Shown here in pieces: positions 11,813-22,299 of a stretch of DNA of 64,000 nucleotides. Every line of letters starts with the position of its first letter. Position 1 is the stretch's first letter. The notes under the pieces are model-generated. The model was not told where the DNA came from. It saw nothing but the letters and a program-made list of their open reading frames with translations, and searched no databases. Origin of the DNA: Chionoecetes opilio (lineage: Eukaryota; Arthropoda; Malacostraca; Decapoda; Majidae); the NCBI GenBank assembly GCA_016584305.1, contig JACEEZ010022898.1, positions 59,967 to 123,966 on the forward strand, written 5' to 3'. The position numbers and the translations under genes are program-made.

Positions 11813-13638
11813 TGTAATGCCCATTATTCGGGAGAGATAGTATGAGAATTATTATCATATAATTCCCGAGTTATGTCTTGTAAGTAGTTCTTTTTTTAGT
11901 TTCACGGGTGACTCATCGCCCTTCTTTCTTTTCCGCCATATTTTCTCATCATTTGTCCTTCCTACGCGCCATTTTGTTTATCTTCTTTCGTTCCTTCTCC
12001 GCCATTTCTTTCCTCTTTCTTCCATCCCCCCCCGACATGCCGGGTGCGAGTCAAAATTCGTGGGATAATTATTCCGCGATCAGTGATAACTAATGGGTTA
12101 AAATCTTTTCATCTTTCCCCAACTATCTGATCAGATCGAGGAAACCCTCCTAGATTCCTAATGTCTTTCAAAATAATCCCCATCGTTATCGATCAGGTCA
12201 TAATGGATATCTTAGTAAAGTTATACGCTAAATTGAAAGTCTACCAAATTTCTAAGAAACACTTCCATACCCTCTCACTCTTGAAAACGCGTTCGGACTG
12301 TTGACATTAAAAGTAAACACACCCTTCTTGAGTATTAGATTAAACATATTAAATTCTTCTATATCAAAGTAACAGGTCGTATTATAGGCAGCCTTGTCTT
12401 AGGTACACGAGTTTCATTATCTTATAGTTAGTTTGTGATTATAAGCTCTTTCATTTGAGGTCACGTCTAGACCCTTCAAACGATTCCCCTTTTTTTCTGC
12501 CTCGGGCGGTGTAACGCCGTGAGACGCCAGTCCCCGCTCATCCTTCTTGTAGGTAAGTCGCTCCACATTCGCTCCTGTTTCCCCCCCCCCCTTTTCCTTG
12601 TTATCTATATTTTCAAATATGGGTAACAATGTTTAGTTTACGCTAACGTAAAGGAGGTCTACCCATCCTTATAAGTATTATTAACGAGTCCCCGCTCATC
12701 CTTCTTGTAGGCTTCGACGGAGGAGTCTACACTCATCCTTCCTGTAGGAAGAGGCTCGCTCCTGTCTTCAAGTCATGGTCTTGTGAATACACAAACAACT
12801 CATTACTCTCACATTTTCTCTCCTATATATATATATCTTCCATGTGTAATTATAAATATTCAGCGGTATGTTACCTAAGTGTAGGATAATTCATTAAATA
12901 GGATTCAGTGAGGAGAGTTATGCTCATAAGAGCTTTCTTTCATCACATAGGAAGAGTTTCCTGTATCAGGGTGTAAAGTTTTTTTTCTACACCGATTTAG
13001 AGTTTTCGGTGTTGGATTAACCCTTATATGTTGGATATGATCTCAAGCAAGAGACATACTATTTCAGTATGAATAAATAGGATGATGTTTTTCAAATATA
13101 GTTCTTGTGTGTTATTATAAAACCCCAGGTGATTATTCTGTGTTAGGACAGTAATTCCCCACACTTCCAAAAGAGTCAGCCTTACTCGGTATAATTCCAC
13201 GTATCAATCACGACTACCAACAATAAATCTAATCTTACTCTTATTCAAAAACGTGCCCAGGGAGTAACCAGAGAAGTACTCGCCTGGACTGGTGGCAGCA
13301 TCCCCCTTACCTCACACCCTGTTTCCCTTAACCTAAACCCTTACCCCTTCCCCTTAAATAACACCCCCCATTTCAGTACTCTCCGCAGTGAGGACGTGGT
13401 CAAACTATAATCACATAGTGAAGTCATAAGACTAAGTTAAATCCTCCATTCAAGTTGTAATCTAATGAAAAATCTTAATCAAGTAATATCATTCAAAAAC
13501 GTTGACCAGTTCTAAACTACCCATAGGAGTTACCAGCAACACACTGGTAGGTTTTGTGGTGAGAATTTCGTTTGTATCGGTCATAGGATACAGTATTCAT
13601 TTAAAGCCTTTTAGAAACCCCAAAATTCCGTCATGACA
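11813..13638 (+). repeat. 3' LTR
   Basis: Second copy of the 1.8-kb LTR, TG...CA bounded, followed directly by target duplication CTCG. Differences from the 5' LTR are scattered single-base changes and homopolymer indels. Confidence 0.88.
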
Positions 13639-13706
13639 CTCGTTAATGGCTATACTTTGATTGCATTAAATCAGGAATGATGAAATGGTCTGGACGATTA
13701 CTTTAA

Positions 13707-14890
13707 AGCAAAGACGCGCTCATGCATTCTTTCTTCCTGAACGGCGACTCAGCAAGAATCATACACGCTGATTAAACATTACTATGAGGATTGGAACATT
13801 GCTTACAGTTGTTTGTATACATTCTACAGTGATTATATATACAACGACTATGGAATAATGATAAAATGGAAGTATAATAATAGGTAATTATCAGGGTTAG
13901 GTTTTATGTGGCAACTGATAAATGAGAACTGGCAACTCAACCGGAGCGGCGGTGGCAAGATTGAAGATTGTTGTGGTTGTAGTGGTGGTGTGCCGCAGGA
14001 TCAGACGTCGCTGTTGGACTATCCATAACACCGTCCTGTAAGTGCCACAAGATTGATCCCCTGCAACAGTTTGTTACATAGGGCATAACGCACAGTCTGC
14101 ACCAGTGGCGAGGACTGTCATGCTGGCTAAGGGTCAGGGGGAGGACTGAGGAGACATCGCTGGTACAATCATTCAACCTTGAGTCATTTAAGATGGTCAT
14201 GGTGATTTATGTTTGCACTTGAGCACCACACATCTGAGGCAAGGCGTGACTGCTTGAACTGTGCATATTCCAAGCATGTTGTTGTGGTTGTTGTAATAGC
14301 ATGGCAGTGATGCGAGATCGACGATATTCGCCCTGCACTGGTGTACATCGGTGCTAGATTGATTGACAACTATCAGTTGATAAGTCAGTTGATCTAGCAT
14401 CTATGAATAAATCACAGTCGCGCGTTTATTTTTTTTTTTTTTTTTATTTTTTTTATTAGCCTTGCTCAGGACGGCACAGGTGAGGCGGATGACGGTGGGA
14501 CGTCGTGAGGGGTTATTTGTATTAGAATAGATGGTGATTATCTGGCCCAACAAAGCCCAGCTGATACCCGTCAGTCAGTCTCTCAAAAGGAGTCACTATG
14601 TGAGTCACCAGTCAGCGCCCTAACATGAATAGTCACAGCATCCTGGAATGCAGATTCTTAACTGACATGTATCCATCATTGGAATTCCGTCAGACCCATT
14701 TGGCTGTATCGAAATTTCCTGTATAGCTGTATCTGTATTCCTTAGGAACCTTTCAATCTGGCTTGCACAGATCTCATGGGCTTGCTTTCTGGTCGTGATA
14801 TTACTGATGTAATAATTGTGTGGCTTCCCCTCTGTCATATGTATCATCTCTACTTAGCACTGTAGCTGCCCACTGTCTGTGTGTAGGAGC
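13707..14890. other. Intergenic, nothing coding recognised
   Basis: Two TTGTTGTGGTTGT-type tracts (near 13970 and 14277) and a poly-T run (about 14429-14456) are the only structures noted. Short frames on the minus strand lack any family resemblance. Confidence 0.4.
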
Positions 14891-15004
14891 CTGGACAAGT
14901 CGACCCAAGTGACAACTCGACCCACTAGACAGGTCGACCCACTCGTGAGACTACTCGCCCCAGGACCAGTCGACCCAATATATAACCATTATATTTAAAA
15001 GTAG

Positions 15005-15006
<2 letters not shown>

Positions 15007-15100
<94 letters not shown>

Positions 15101-15120
15101 ATATAATATAAAATAATATA
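15007..15120. repeat. (TA)n microsatellite
   Basis: Almost uninterrupted TA dinucleotide over about 85 bp followed by degenerate AT sequence. Length in the assembly may be inexact. Confidence 0.9.
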
Positions 15121-15139
15121 TTATAAAATAATTTAAATT

Positions 15140-15290
15140 AAGGTTAGGTTAGGTATACTTTGTGATTAAGGTTAGGTTAGGTATACTTTGTGGTTAAGGT
15201 TAGGTTAGGTTTCATTAAAACCTATAAGGTTAGGTTAGGTTTCATTAAAACCTATAAGTTTAGGTTAGGTTTCATTAAAGCTTATAAGAC
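15140..15290. repeat. TTAGG-like interspersed array
   Basis: Five short modules of GGTTAGGTTAGGT followed by either ATACTTTGTG or TTCATTAAAACCTATAA. The same module recurs near 39063, 39365, 43985 and 53758, so it belongs to a repeat family rather than to a chromosome end. Confidence 0.8.
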
Positions 15291-15549
15291 CCTGACAAAT
15301 TTTTCCCGGCCAAATATTAGGTTTTTTTCTGATAGAGAAATATTTTTTCTTTTCTTTTTCTTTCGAAAAATATGGTTTTGCGTAGTCACAATATGGAAAA
15401 CGTATATGTATGCGACATGTGGAAACAGTAACAAATATAGTAAATGCTTTCTCCGCCTTCGCCGATGTGGGTCGAGCTGTCTTTTAGGCGAGGTCGAGTT
15501 GTCTGGGCGAGTTGTCACGTGGGTCGAGTAGTCTAGCAAGCTGTGTGTA

Positions 15550-17227
15550 CTACCTAGGACCATGGAGTTACCTAATCAGGGAACACTACATACCTTCTTC
15601 ATGTATTATGTTATCCATACAGACTTGTTTTCCATGGAATATGAATGGTACTTTCTTTTAAGTATCTAATGAGCAAACAAGAGTGTGGCATTAGAGAACA
15701 CACTCCCATGAATTTCAGTTTCTAAAGTCATTTTGCTTCATAAAGGTTGTAAATTAGTCTTTATCAACCTGTAGATCAATATCTTCCCATCTGATAACCA
15801 TAATGAAAATACTGTCAATGAAACTGCAACATTAGTAAATCGTTCCAGAATTGCAGTCTTGGTAGCATTCGTTCTTTACAGCATACATTAAATTACTTGT
15901 ACATATGTTCAACGGTGCTGGAACAAACCCAACTGGTTCCAGGACCATGTTTTTATATATTAGTGGCATTGATTCTTTCAAGCATACATTGACTTACATG
16001 TTTGTACGGGTCATCTACTTCAGGCCCACCATGAAAACCAAAGTTGCCACCCAACACAATCATTGAAACTTTAAAAAAAAATCTTATTTACAATTTTAAA
16101 GTTACTATGGTTAAAGTTACAACTTTCTTACTATGTTTTCACTAGCCTATGGTTAGAGTCATATTGCGCCTATGGTATGGTTAGAGTCATATTGCAGAGC
16201 AAATGCAAAAAAGATCTATCTGACATTAATTCCTAAGAACTCCTCCAAGGGGATGGCTGCGGCACAAGTCTCCATTTATTCCTGTCCTTACACTCTCCTT
16301 GCATAATGAATTAGTTATTGCGAAAAAGTATATATTTTCAATGATTATAGAAAAAATGAACAGAGAGCTGCACCATTGAATGTTCTGAGTTAATACAAAG
16401 AAATCAAGAGGTGCTCTTACTGAGGTGCCACAAAACCAACATGTATTCCTGCTGGCAAACCATTACTTTTAAAATGTTGAAGGTATTCAACTATCCAATT
16501 CCATTTTGGGTGGCTGCAGTTAGTCTTATCACTGTTTTGCAGAATGACTGGTGAAAAATAATATAATTTTAACTGCTAAAATGCAAAAATAAACAGACAA
16601 CGGCACCAGTGAATCACCTGAACCAAACCGCAGACCAAAGATCTTGCCTCTCGCCTACTAGCGTCTGGACAATACCTATCAAGGCACACCAGACAATATT
16701 CTTCTGCATACATTCTCACATTGTTGATCGTTTAAACATACTAATCAGACCATTCGAGATATATAGATTCTTAGTAAGGATGGCTTCCATAAACATGTTC
16801 CACTGTATTAAGAGGTAATCCCTTCCAGGCCCACAAACAAAATCAAAGTTGCCACCTAACACAATCATTTAAACATGAAAATATAGTACAAAATCATCAG
16901 CATAAATGTAAAACATGATTAAAAATTACAATATCTACCTATTATCAGTTAATTATAAATGATACATTAGTACAAAAATCTACAAAAATACTGTCATACC
17001 AATAGCTTGGCAAGTTGTTCAGCATGCAGGAAAGAAGAGGAAAGGAGGGGATTATGAATGGGAAGAAGTGGAAGGAGATTACATGGTCATCCTTCCTAAG
17101 CCTCTTTGGTGAATCCTACTTCAAAAGGTTCCAATGGTGAAGGTTGTTTCTCCTTTATGAAGAAAAATCTAGATTGGCTGTTTTAATGACCAATGTAAAA
17201 AAAAAATCACAAGATTTCTTAAGAGTC
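15550..17227. other. Upstream region of CRYZ; degenerate repeats only
   Basis: No gene was recognised. Two ~50-bp segments 807 bp apart (16022-16075 and 16829-16880) share AAAGTTGCCACC and CACAATCATT and read on the minus strand as similar frames beginning MIVLGGNF. They may be two relics of one repeat. A short duplication of ATGGTTAGAGTCATATTG occurs near 16150-16190. Confidence 0.35.
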
Positions 17228-17237
17228 ACCCATAATA

Positions 17238-17530
17238 CGCGCCTCCGTGGTGTAATGGCTAGCGCGCCTAGCTACAAAGCCGTGGGCCCGGGTTCGAATC
17301 CTGGCCAGGGCAGTCCGCGTGCAGCCCATCCAGCTTTTAATCCTTCGTATCGATTGGTCAATAAATGGGTACCTTGGGAAAACCTAGGGAAGGTAACTGT
17401 GGTAACCCGGATGTCACACTAGCCCTGTGTCTCAGGGTAGCGGGTTGTTACCCACCACAGGCTCAAGGGCTCATGCGACGGAGATGAGCACCGAGGCCAC
17501 TAGTGTATGCCCCCGACTTTACCTTTACCT
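17238..17530 (+). mobile_element. tRNA-derived SINE with perfect target duplication
   Basis: The head has a tRNA-like A box (TGGTGTAATGGCTAGCGCG) and B box (GGGTTCGAATCCTGG), followed by a non-tRNA body and a short TTTACC-repeat tail. The insertion is bracketed by the perfect 10-bp duplication ACCCATAATA at 17228-17237 and 17531-17540. It lies about 170 bp upstream of the first recognised CRYZ coding exon. The tRNA-like part does not fold into a full functional tRNA. Confidence 0.88.
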
Positions 17531-17703
17531 ACCCATAATAGGCACTGGGCTATCTGAAACTTGTCTTGTGTATTGAGAGCAAGCATAGAAAGAGACGAGA
17601 GTATTGTTGAGATGTTGTGATTAAATCTATGACCATTTTCTTCAGGAATAAGTGTCAGATGATGATGGTATTAATACTTTCAAAAAATATGTTTTACTCA
17701 CAG

Positions 17704-17820
17704 ATGCTGCGAGGGTCCATGACAGCCATAATGAGGGCTGTTGTTGTCCGTGAGTTTGGGGGTGTGAAGAAGATGAAGGTGGAGACCGACATGCCTGCAC
17801 CGTCTGTAGGGGACCATGAG
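17704..17820 (+). CDS. CRYZ: CRYZ coding exon 1 (residues 1-39)
   Basis: Runs from ATG after TTACTCACAG to GAC-CAT-GAG before donor GTGGGT. Encodes the first beta strands ([11 protein letters not shown], then [10 protein letters not shown]). The preceding CAG may be a real acceptor, which would place 5' UTR in an upstream exon. Confidence 0.85.
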
Positions 17821-20800
17821 GTGGGTGCAGACTCACAGAGCAAGGCTGAAAGGCAGAACGAGTACTCATAAAACAAATTTTACACATAACAGAGGAAGTA
17901 GCTTATTCCGACCTACAAAAGACTATTCAAGTTCATATAAATATATTCTTCTGTTTCAGTGTATCTTGATTGATTAAAACATAACTATCACAGGCAAGAA
18001 CAGTTAGGGTTGCAGAAAAAAACATACTATTACTATACTCCCTGCACGTTAAGTTGGCGAAAATGGGGCCCCGGCACTTCCAACTTCAAAATGCACAGGA
18101 TTGGCTGAGGTGTTGGGTGTTGGGGCTTTAGGGCGGAACTTGGAGTAAGGCATTCTCACCCAACACCTCAGCCAATCCCGTGCATTCGGAAGGGGGGGGG
18201 GGGTGAAGGGACCCCATTTTTGCCAACTTAACGTATGGCAAGTATATGCGCCTGTGTGCGGTAAGTGAACATGAGTGGGTGTCAACAGGTTCTGATCAAG
18301 ATGCATGCCAGTGGGGTGAATCCCGTGGACACCTACATACGGGAGGGCATGTACGCAGTCCTCCCTGAGCTTCCCTATGTTCCAGGCAAAGACGGTGCCG
18401 GGGTGGTGGAGGCCTTGGGTACGAAAGTCACAAAATTCAAAGTGAGTTTTCATTGTGCATATTACCTATCTTACCAATCTATTAGAACTTGAACTACAGT
18501 ACTGGAGGGGGTTATTGCCTCTTGTAAAGTTGTAAACATAGAACTTATCTTAATGAATGCACTCTTAGAATAATAAAGCAGTTACGTATATATACATAGT
18601 ACATACTTTGCTTTTGGTAAAGAGTAGCTTAGAAGACTTTTCACCTGAAGTGCATACATAGAAGTGGGGTTTATTTTTTCAAGAAATATATATAAAACAT
18701 TATTATATTGGTTAACATGAAATTGAAGAGTATGTGCACTACATCTACAGTATATGGAAATCTTACCACATGTGTCTTCCAGCTTGAAGACCGAGTGTTC
18801 TGCTCTTCCACCTCCCGTCATGGAACACTTGGAAGGCTCGCCACTTTTCCCGAGGCGGCCGTGTTTCCCCTGGGAGGCAATTTGAGCTTTGAGGAAGGTG
18901 CATGTCTTGGCATCCCCTACTTCACTGCCTACCGAGCCCTCGTCCAGAAGTGAGTCGGATCTGATGTGGGAATTAAAAGATGTCTAGTTTATACATTTAA
19001 CATTTTTGGGAAGACAACATGCATGTTTTAAGTGCAGGCTATGTAAATTTTGGAGAGAGAGAGAGAGAGATCCTATTTCTAAGCTATCAATAATTATCAT
19101 TAATATTGTGTCAAATGACCAACACGTGTATGCAGACTGTTTACAACTGATTCAAAAGCAGAGTTGGGATTTGAAAACAGTTCCACATTTTGAGTGTATC
19201 TAACAATTTGATACATAACATTTAGGAGGAAAGCTGTACTATAGAGGTTGCTTCACCAGTAAAAATGCGGTGAAAGAAACCCTTCACAACTAAAGACTAC
19301 GAGGTAAAAAGGCTACAATGCATTATAACACTCTCTAGGGTGGGCTCTCCAGTCGATTCTCGTTATGAAATCGTAATTCTTGCTAAGCTATATGAGCATC
19401 ATTGGTGATACTGTGCATGAATAATAGCACTGATCTCCTTCCCATGACCGTACACCCAACTACCGCCTTAACCCCCCTGTTTTTGTTAAGACAGCCCCAT
19501 ACGTGAACCTATCACATGTACGACCTCTCTCCCCAACGTCACGTGATGGGGCCCACTATTTCTCCAACTTCTTACTCAGCTCCCTGACATATATATCAGA
19601 GAAAGACAATGAAACATAATTTTGGCTGGATCAACGTATTCACATTAAAATGGTGTCAAAATTATGCATGTGGCTTTAGCAGTTTGTAAAAAGAGTTTGA
19701 AAATGTGCTGAGTAGTTTGAAAAAAATATAATGCACGAGGCAGAAATTACCGCATTCCTGAGCACATGGTGGTGCTGGGAATGTCCACCTGGATGGGTTA
19801 AGCAGGTGTTTGAAGAATTTTAAGCCATCTCCTCAATAATGACATACATGCAGTATGTAGTTCAATCCTCTTGAACGCCATTCAAATAGCAGGAACTCAT
19901 TTTTTTTTTTCCTCTTTAATGTTTGCAGAGCCAGTGCCAAGAAGGGAGAGAGGTTGTTAGTGCATGGAGCCAGTGGAGGCGTGGGACTGGCGGCTGTCCA
20001 GCTGGGAAGGGAACTAGGTGAGCTGACAGTGATGTTCTTAGCATACAGTTTGCATGACAGCCAAGCTTCAATACACATGGTTCCAATATTTATCATGACT
20101 AGTCTAGAACTTTTAGCTACAAAACTTTCCTTAGGCTTTGTTGTTAATGCTTGTAAGGTTTATATAAGGCTTCATGTTCAAAATACTGTCATGTTTAAAA
20201 AGGCTTTCTCTATGTATCCTAAAACCTGATGATAATCATGAAAACTTGTGCCACAGGCCTTCAAGTAGTTGGCACGGCTGGCACTGACGAGGGAATCTCT
20301 CTGGTGAAGGAGACAGGCGCTCATGACGTCTTCAATCATCGGGACCCTAAATACTTAAAGAAACTTGGGGCTGAAAAGTTTGACATCATCATAGAGATGC
20401 TGGCCAACGTGAACCTTGGCAATGACTTGACTCTCATGAATCCACGAGGGAGAACTATCGTAAGCTTGCATAGAGATGTTTATTAGTCATATATGAGCCA
20501 CCTTCTTCGTTCTGTTGTATGATTTCAAAAGGGTTGCTATTTTGTTTCTTTACATACTTTTTTACAATGGCTCTCGCTCGCTTTTACAAGGGCGCGAGCA
20601 ATCCGTGATGTTTTCTAAGCAGCCTGTAGCCTCTGATATGATTCAAGCCAAAGAGAGACAGGAAGAGCTTAGCATTAACAACATTAGCAATCCTACTTTT
20701 ATATATATATATGTGCTTGTGGTCCTCTGAGAAAGGGAGGACAAACAATCCTACCCTCCTATGGGTGTGTAGAGTTTGTGTGGAACCTTGCTACAAGACA

Positions 20801-22035
20801 CCAGATGTGTTCCATGCCACACCACACCACAATAAGGTGAAAAAATAGGACACTTAAATTGTTCTGGCTTCACCTTATTGTATTTCACTGTGTTCCTGTC
20901 CTGCATCTGTCTTTGAATGCCAACCTTCACCAATAAGACACAAGCATTTTGGACAGTTCTGTTTTTCTCATTAGTCAAATTCAGGCAAATTATGTTGTAC
21001 TGTTCACATCCTTTTATGTACAGTAATGGATGTTACTTAGCTCCTCGTCTCTGCTTCAGGTGGTGGGGTCAAGAGGGGCCACAGAAATCAACCCTCGCAA
21101 TCTGATGCAGTGTGAAAGTGCTGTTATGGGAGTTGCTCTTGGTACTGCCACTGCGGTGAGTCTGGATTCACTGGGGGACCACCAGGACCATGGCCCCCCC
21201 AAAAAACTTTTTTTTTTTTAGTTTAGCCCCCCCCTAAAATGTCTGAAAACTAGTCATCACCATGTGCTTACACCATTTCCATGCAACTATATACATCCTT
21301 TTCCACCAGAATAATTTTTTGCACTGTGTAGGTGTGTGCACTAACTTGTACAGTGCAGGCATATATTTGTGTTAATGGTTACTTCAAGTCATCTGGCCAC
21401 TTTCCTGTGGCCCCCCACCAAGCTTTTTCCGAAAATCCGTCAGTGTTTATAATCTAAAGTATATGCTTATATTTTTTAGGGTTTCGGTCTTGAAAATCTA
21501 GATTTGTCATAATTGAAGAAATCTAAATTAAAGGACAAATATGTTTTTTAATCTTTCTAATAACAAACAAACTTCAAGGCTTTGTTTTGATATTGAATAT
21601 AGTACTTCCTGAGAGCTCCCTTGGAACACTAACTGACATGTATTACCAACAGGAGGAGGTGGCCGAGGTGTCTGCGGCCGTGGTGGCTGGCATCAAGGCG
21701 GGATGGGTGAAGCCCAAGGTGCACAAAGTTTACAGTCATGATGAGGTGAGATGACATCATTGTTCCTCATTCTTACTATTAGTGTGGTTTTCCTCCTATT
21801 CAAAATCATACTGAGAGTTCAGAATTTTTAAGTGAAAAACATAGAGGTGGTTTCGTTAACTACAAATAGAACCTCCATTAATACCTAGATATACTTTAGG
21901 TATGATCTCAGTGACATCTTCACAAAATGTCTATTAAACAACAAACTCTTGCTTTAACAGGCTGCACAAGCTCACCATGACATCATCCACAACAAAGGCG
22001 CTCAAGGCAACCTGGTGGTGAGAGTGGCTGAGTGA
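17704..22035 (+). CDS. CRYZ: Zeta-crystallin / NADPH:quinone oxidoreductase (CRYZ-like), eight coding exons
   Basis: Joined exons 17704-17820, 18289-18441, 18783-18949, 19929-20017, 20257-20459, 21060-21155, 21653-21745 and 21961-22035 give 993 nt, a 330-residue protein plus stop. All introns are GT-AG and phases join without error. The product is a medium-chain dehydrogenase/reductase of the zinc-independent quinone oxidoreductase group, a soluble enzyme reducing quinones with NADPH. Family marks include VNPVDTYIR (residues about 53-61), [12 protein letters not shown], the nucleotide-binding [11 protein letters not shown] (158-168), [21 protein letters not shown] and VVGSRG. Length matches vertebrate CRYZ (about 329). 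Three Met codons lie near the start (residues 1, 6 and 10), and [11 protein letters not shown] at 10 is where most family members begin. A CAG directly precedes the first ATG, so a 5' untranslated exon upstream is likely but was not located. Confidence 0.95.
18046..18234. mobile_element. Fold-back MITE in CRYZ intron 1
   Basis: Left end ACGTTAAGTTGGCGAAAATG and right end CATTTTTGCCAACTTAACGT are inverted. The inversion continues inward through GGATTGGCTGAGGTGTTGGG and its complement, so most of the 189 bp can form a hairpin. No target duplication could be fixed. Confidence 0.7.
18289..18441 (+). CDS. CRYZ: CRYZ coding exon 2 (residues 40-90)
   Basis: Acceptor GTCAACAG, donor GTGAGT. Encodes [33 protein letters not shown] and ends TKFK. 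It contains the conserved substrate-side VNP-Y motif. Confidence 0.95.
18783..18949 (+). CDS. CRYZ: CRYZ coding exon 3 (residues 91-145 plus two bases)
   Basis: Acceptor TGTCTTCCAG, donor GTGAGT. Encodes LEDRVFCSS, then [20 protein letters not shown]. It ends after two bases of a Lys codon completed by exon 4. The segment [17 protein letters not shown] is less conserved than the rest. Confidence 0.95.
19929..20017 (+). CDS. CRYZ: CRYZ coding exon 4 (residues 146-175 plus one base)
   Basis: Acceptor TGTTTGCAG, donor GTGAGC. Encodes the Rossmann-fold cofactor loop [18 protein letters not shown]. The glycine pattern is intact. Confidence 0.95.
20257..20459 (+). CDS. CRYZ: CRYZ coding exon 5 (residues 176-243)
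   Basis: Acceptor GTGCCACAG, donor GTAAGC. Encodes [38 protein letters not shown] and PRGRTI, all highly conserved in the family. Confidence 0.95.
21060..21155 (+). CDS. CRYZ: CRYZ coding exon 6 (residues 244-275)
   Basis: Acceptor CTGCTTCAG, donor GTGAGT. Encodes [16 protein letters not shown] and [11 protein letters not shown]. Confidence 0.95.
21653..21745 (+). CDS. CRYZ: CRYZ coding exon 7 (residues 276-306)
   Basis: Acceptor TATTACCAACAG, donor GTGAGA. Encodes [20 protein letters not shown] and VYSHDE, the last helix and strand of the catalytic domain. Confidence 0.95.
21961..22035 (+). CDS. CRYZ: CRYZ coding exon 8 and stop (residues 307-330)
   Basis: Acceptor GCTTTAACAG. Encodes [20 protein letters not shown], ends RVAE then TGA (22033-22035). 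The AH-DII-H pattern is the usual C-terminal helix of this family. Confidence 0.95.
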   Translation, partial: AAQAHHDIIHNKGAQGNLVVRVAE

Positions 22036-22042
22036 ACACCCT

Positions 22043-22235
22043 CCAACCAGGCAGCCACCAGCCCTCCACCACGTCAGCCACCAGTCTTCCACCCAGGCAG
22101 CCACCAGCCCTCCACCACGGCAGCCACCAGCCTTCCACCCAGGCAGCCACCAACCCTCCACCCAGGCAGCCACCAACCCTCCACCACGGCAGCCACCAAA
22201 CCTCCACCCAGGCAGCCACCAGCCCTTCACAGCCT
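22043..22235 (+). repeat. 23-bp minisatellite in the CRYZ 3' UTR
   Basis: About eight imperfect copies of a unit like CAGCCACCAGCCCTCCACCA(C/G)GG begin eight bases after the stop codon and fill most of the 3' UTR. Both strands have long open frames (Pro/Gln or Gly/Trp rich), but these only reflect the repeat. Confidence 0.88.
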
Positions 22236-22274
22236 GGCTCTTGTGAGAACCCATCTGCCAATCTGGTCTGAAAT

Positions 22275-22280
22275 AATAAA
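22275..22280 (+). terminator. CRYZ: CRYZ polyadenylation signal
   Basis: AATAAA lies 240 bases after the stop and runs straight into a genomic A-tract. It is the first canonical signal after the coding region. Confidence 0.65.
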
Positions 22281-22299
22281 AAAAAAAATTCAGCCCATG

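Larger units (their letters stand above)
8166..13638 (+). mobile_element. Non-autonomous LTR retrotransposon with very long LTRs
   Basis: Two near-identical direct repeats of about 1.8 kb, each beginning TGTAATGCCC and ending GTCATGACA, flank an internal region of only 1.8 kb. The whole unit is bracketed by the 4-bp target duplication CTCG (8162-8165 and 13639-13642); removing it restores the host TTAA element seen at 46970-46985. No protease, reverse transcriptase, RNase H or integrase is present, so it must be mobilised in trans. The close match of the LTRs points to recent insertion. Superfamily is not assignable without pol; a 4-bp duplication fits Ty3/Gypsy or BEL/Pao. Confidence 0.85.
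6543..13702. mobile_element. TTAA-flanked fold-back DNA element interrupted by an LTR retrotransposon
   Basis: The left end follows TTAA (6539-6542) and begins with a variant of AGTAATCGTCCAGACC; the right end is GGTCTGGACGATTACT followed by TTAA (13703-13706). The same two end types bound the elements at 44901-47027, so this is a third member of that family. TTAA target sites are known for piggyBac and Kolobok; the ends do not begin with the CCC usual for piggyBac. No transposase is visible, so it is non-autonomous. Without the nested LTR element (8166-13638) it is about 1.7 kb and mostly one long hairpin. Confidence 0.7.
14895..15545. mobile_element. Element with CGACCCA subterminal repeats and TTAGG-like core
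   Basis: The left side carries repeated (A/G)GTCGACCCA and ACTCGACCCA motifs (14895-14976). The right side carries the reverse complement TGGGTCGAG several times (15465-15535). Between them lie a (TA)n tract and a degenerate TTAGG-type array. Clustered inverted subterminal repeats suggest a non-autonomous DNA element. A clean target duplication could not be fixed. Confidence 0.5.

Noticed and set aside
17238..17310. Functional tRNA gene
   Set aside because: A and B boxes are present but the acceptor stem does not pair properly and a SINE body, tail and target duplication follow. The same applies to 27780, 39597, 42310, 49360 and 52080.
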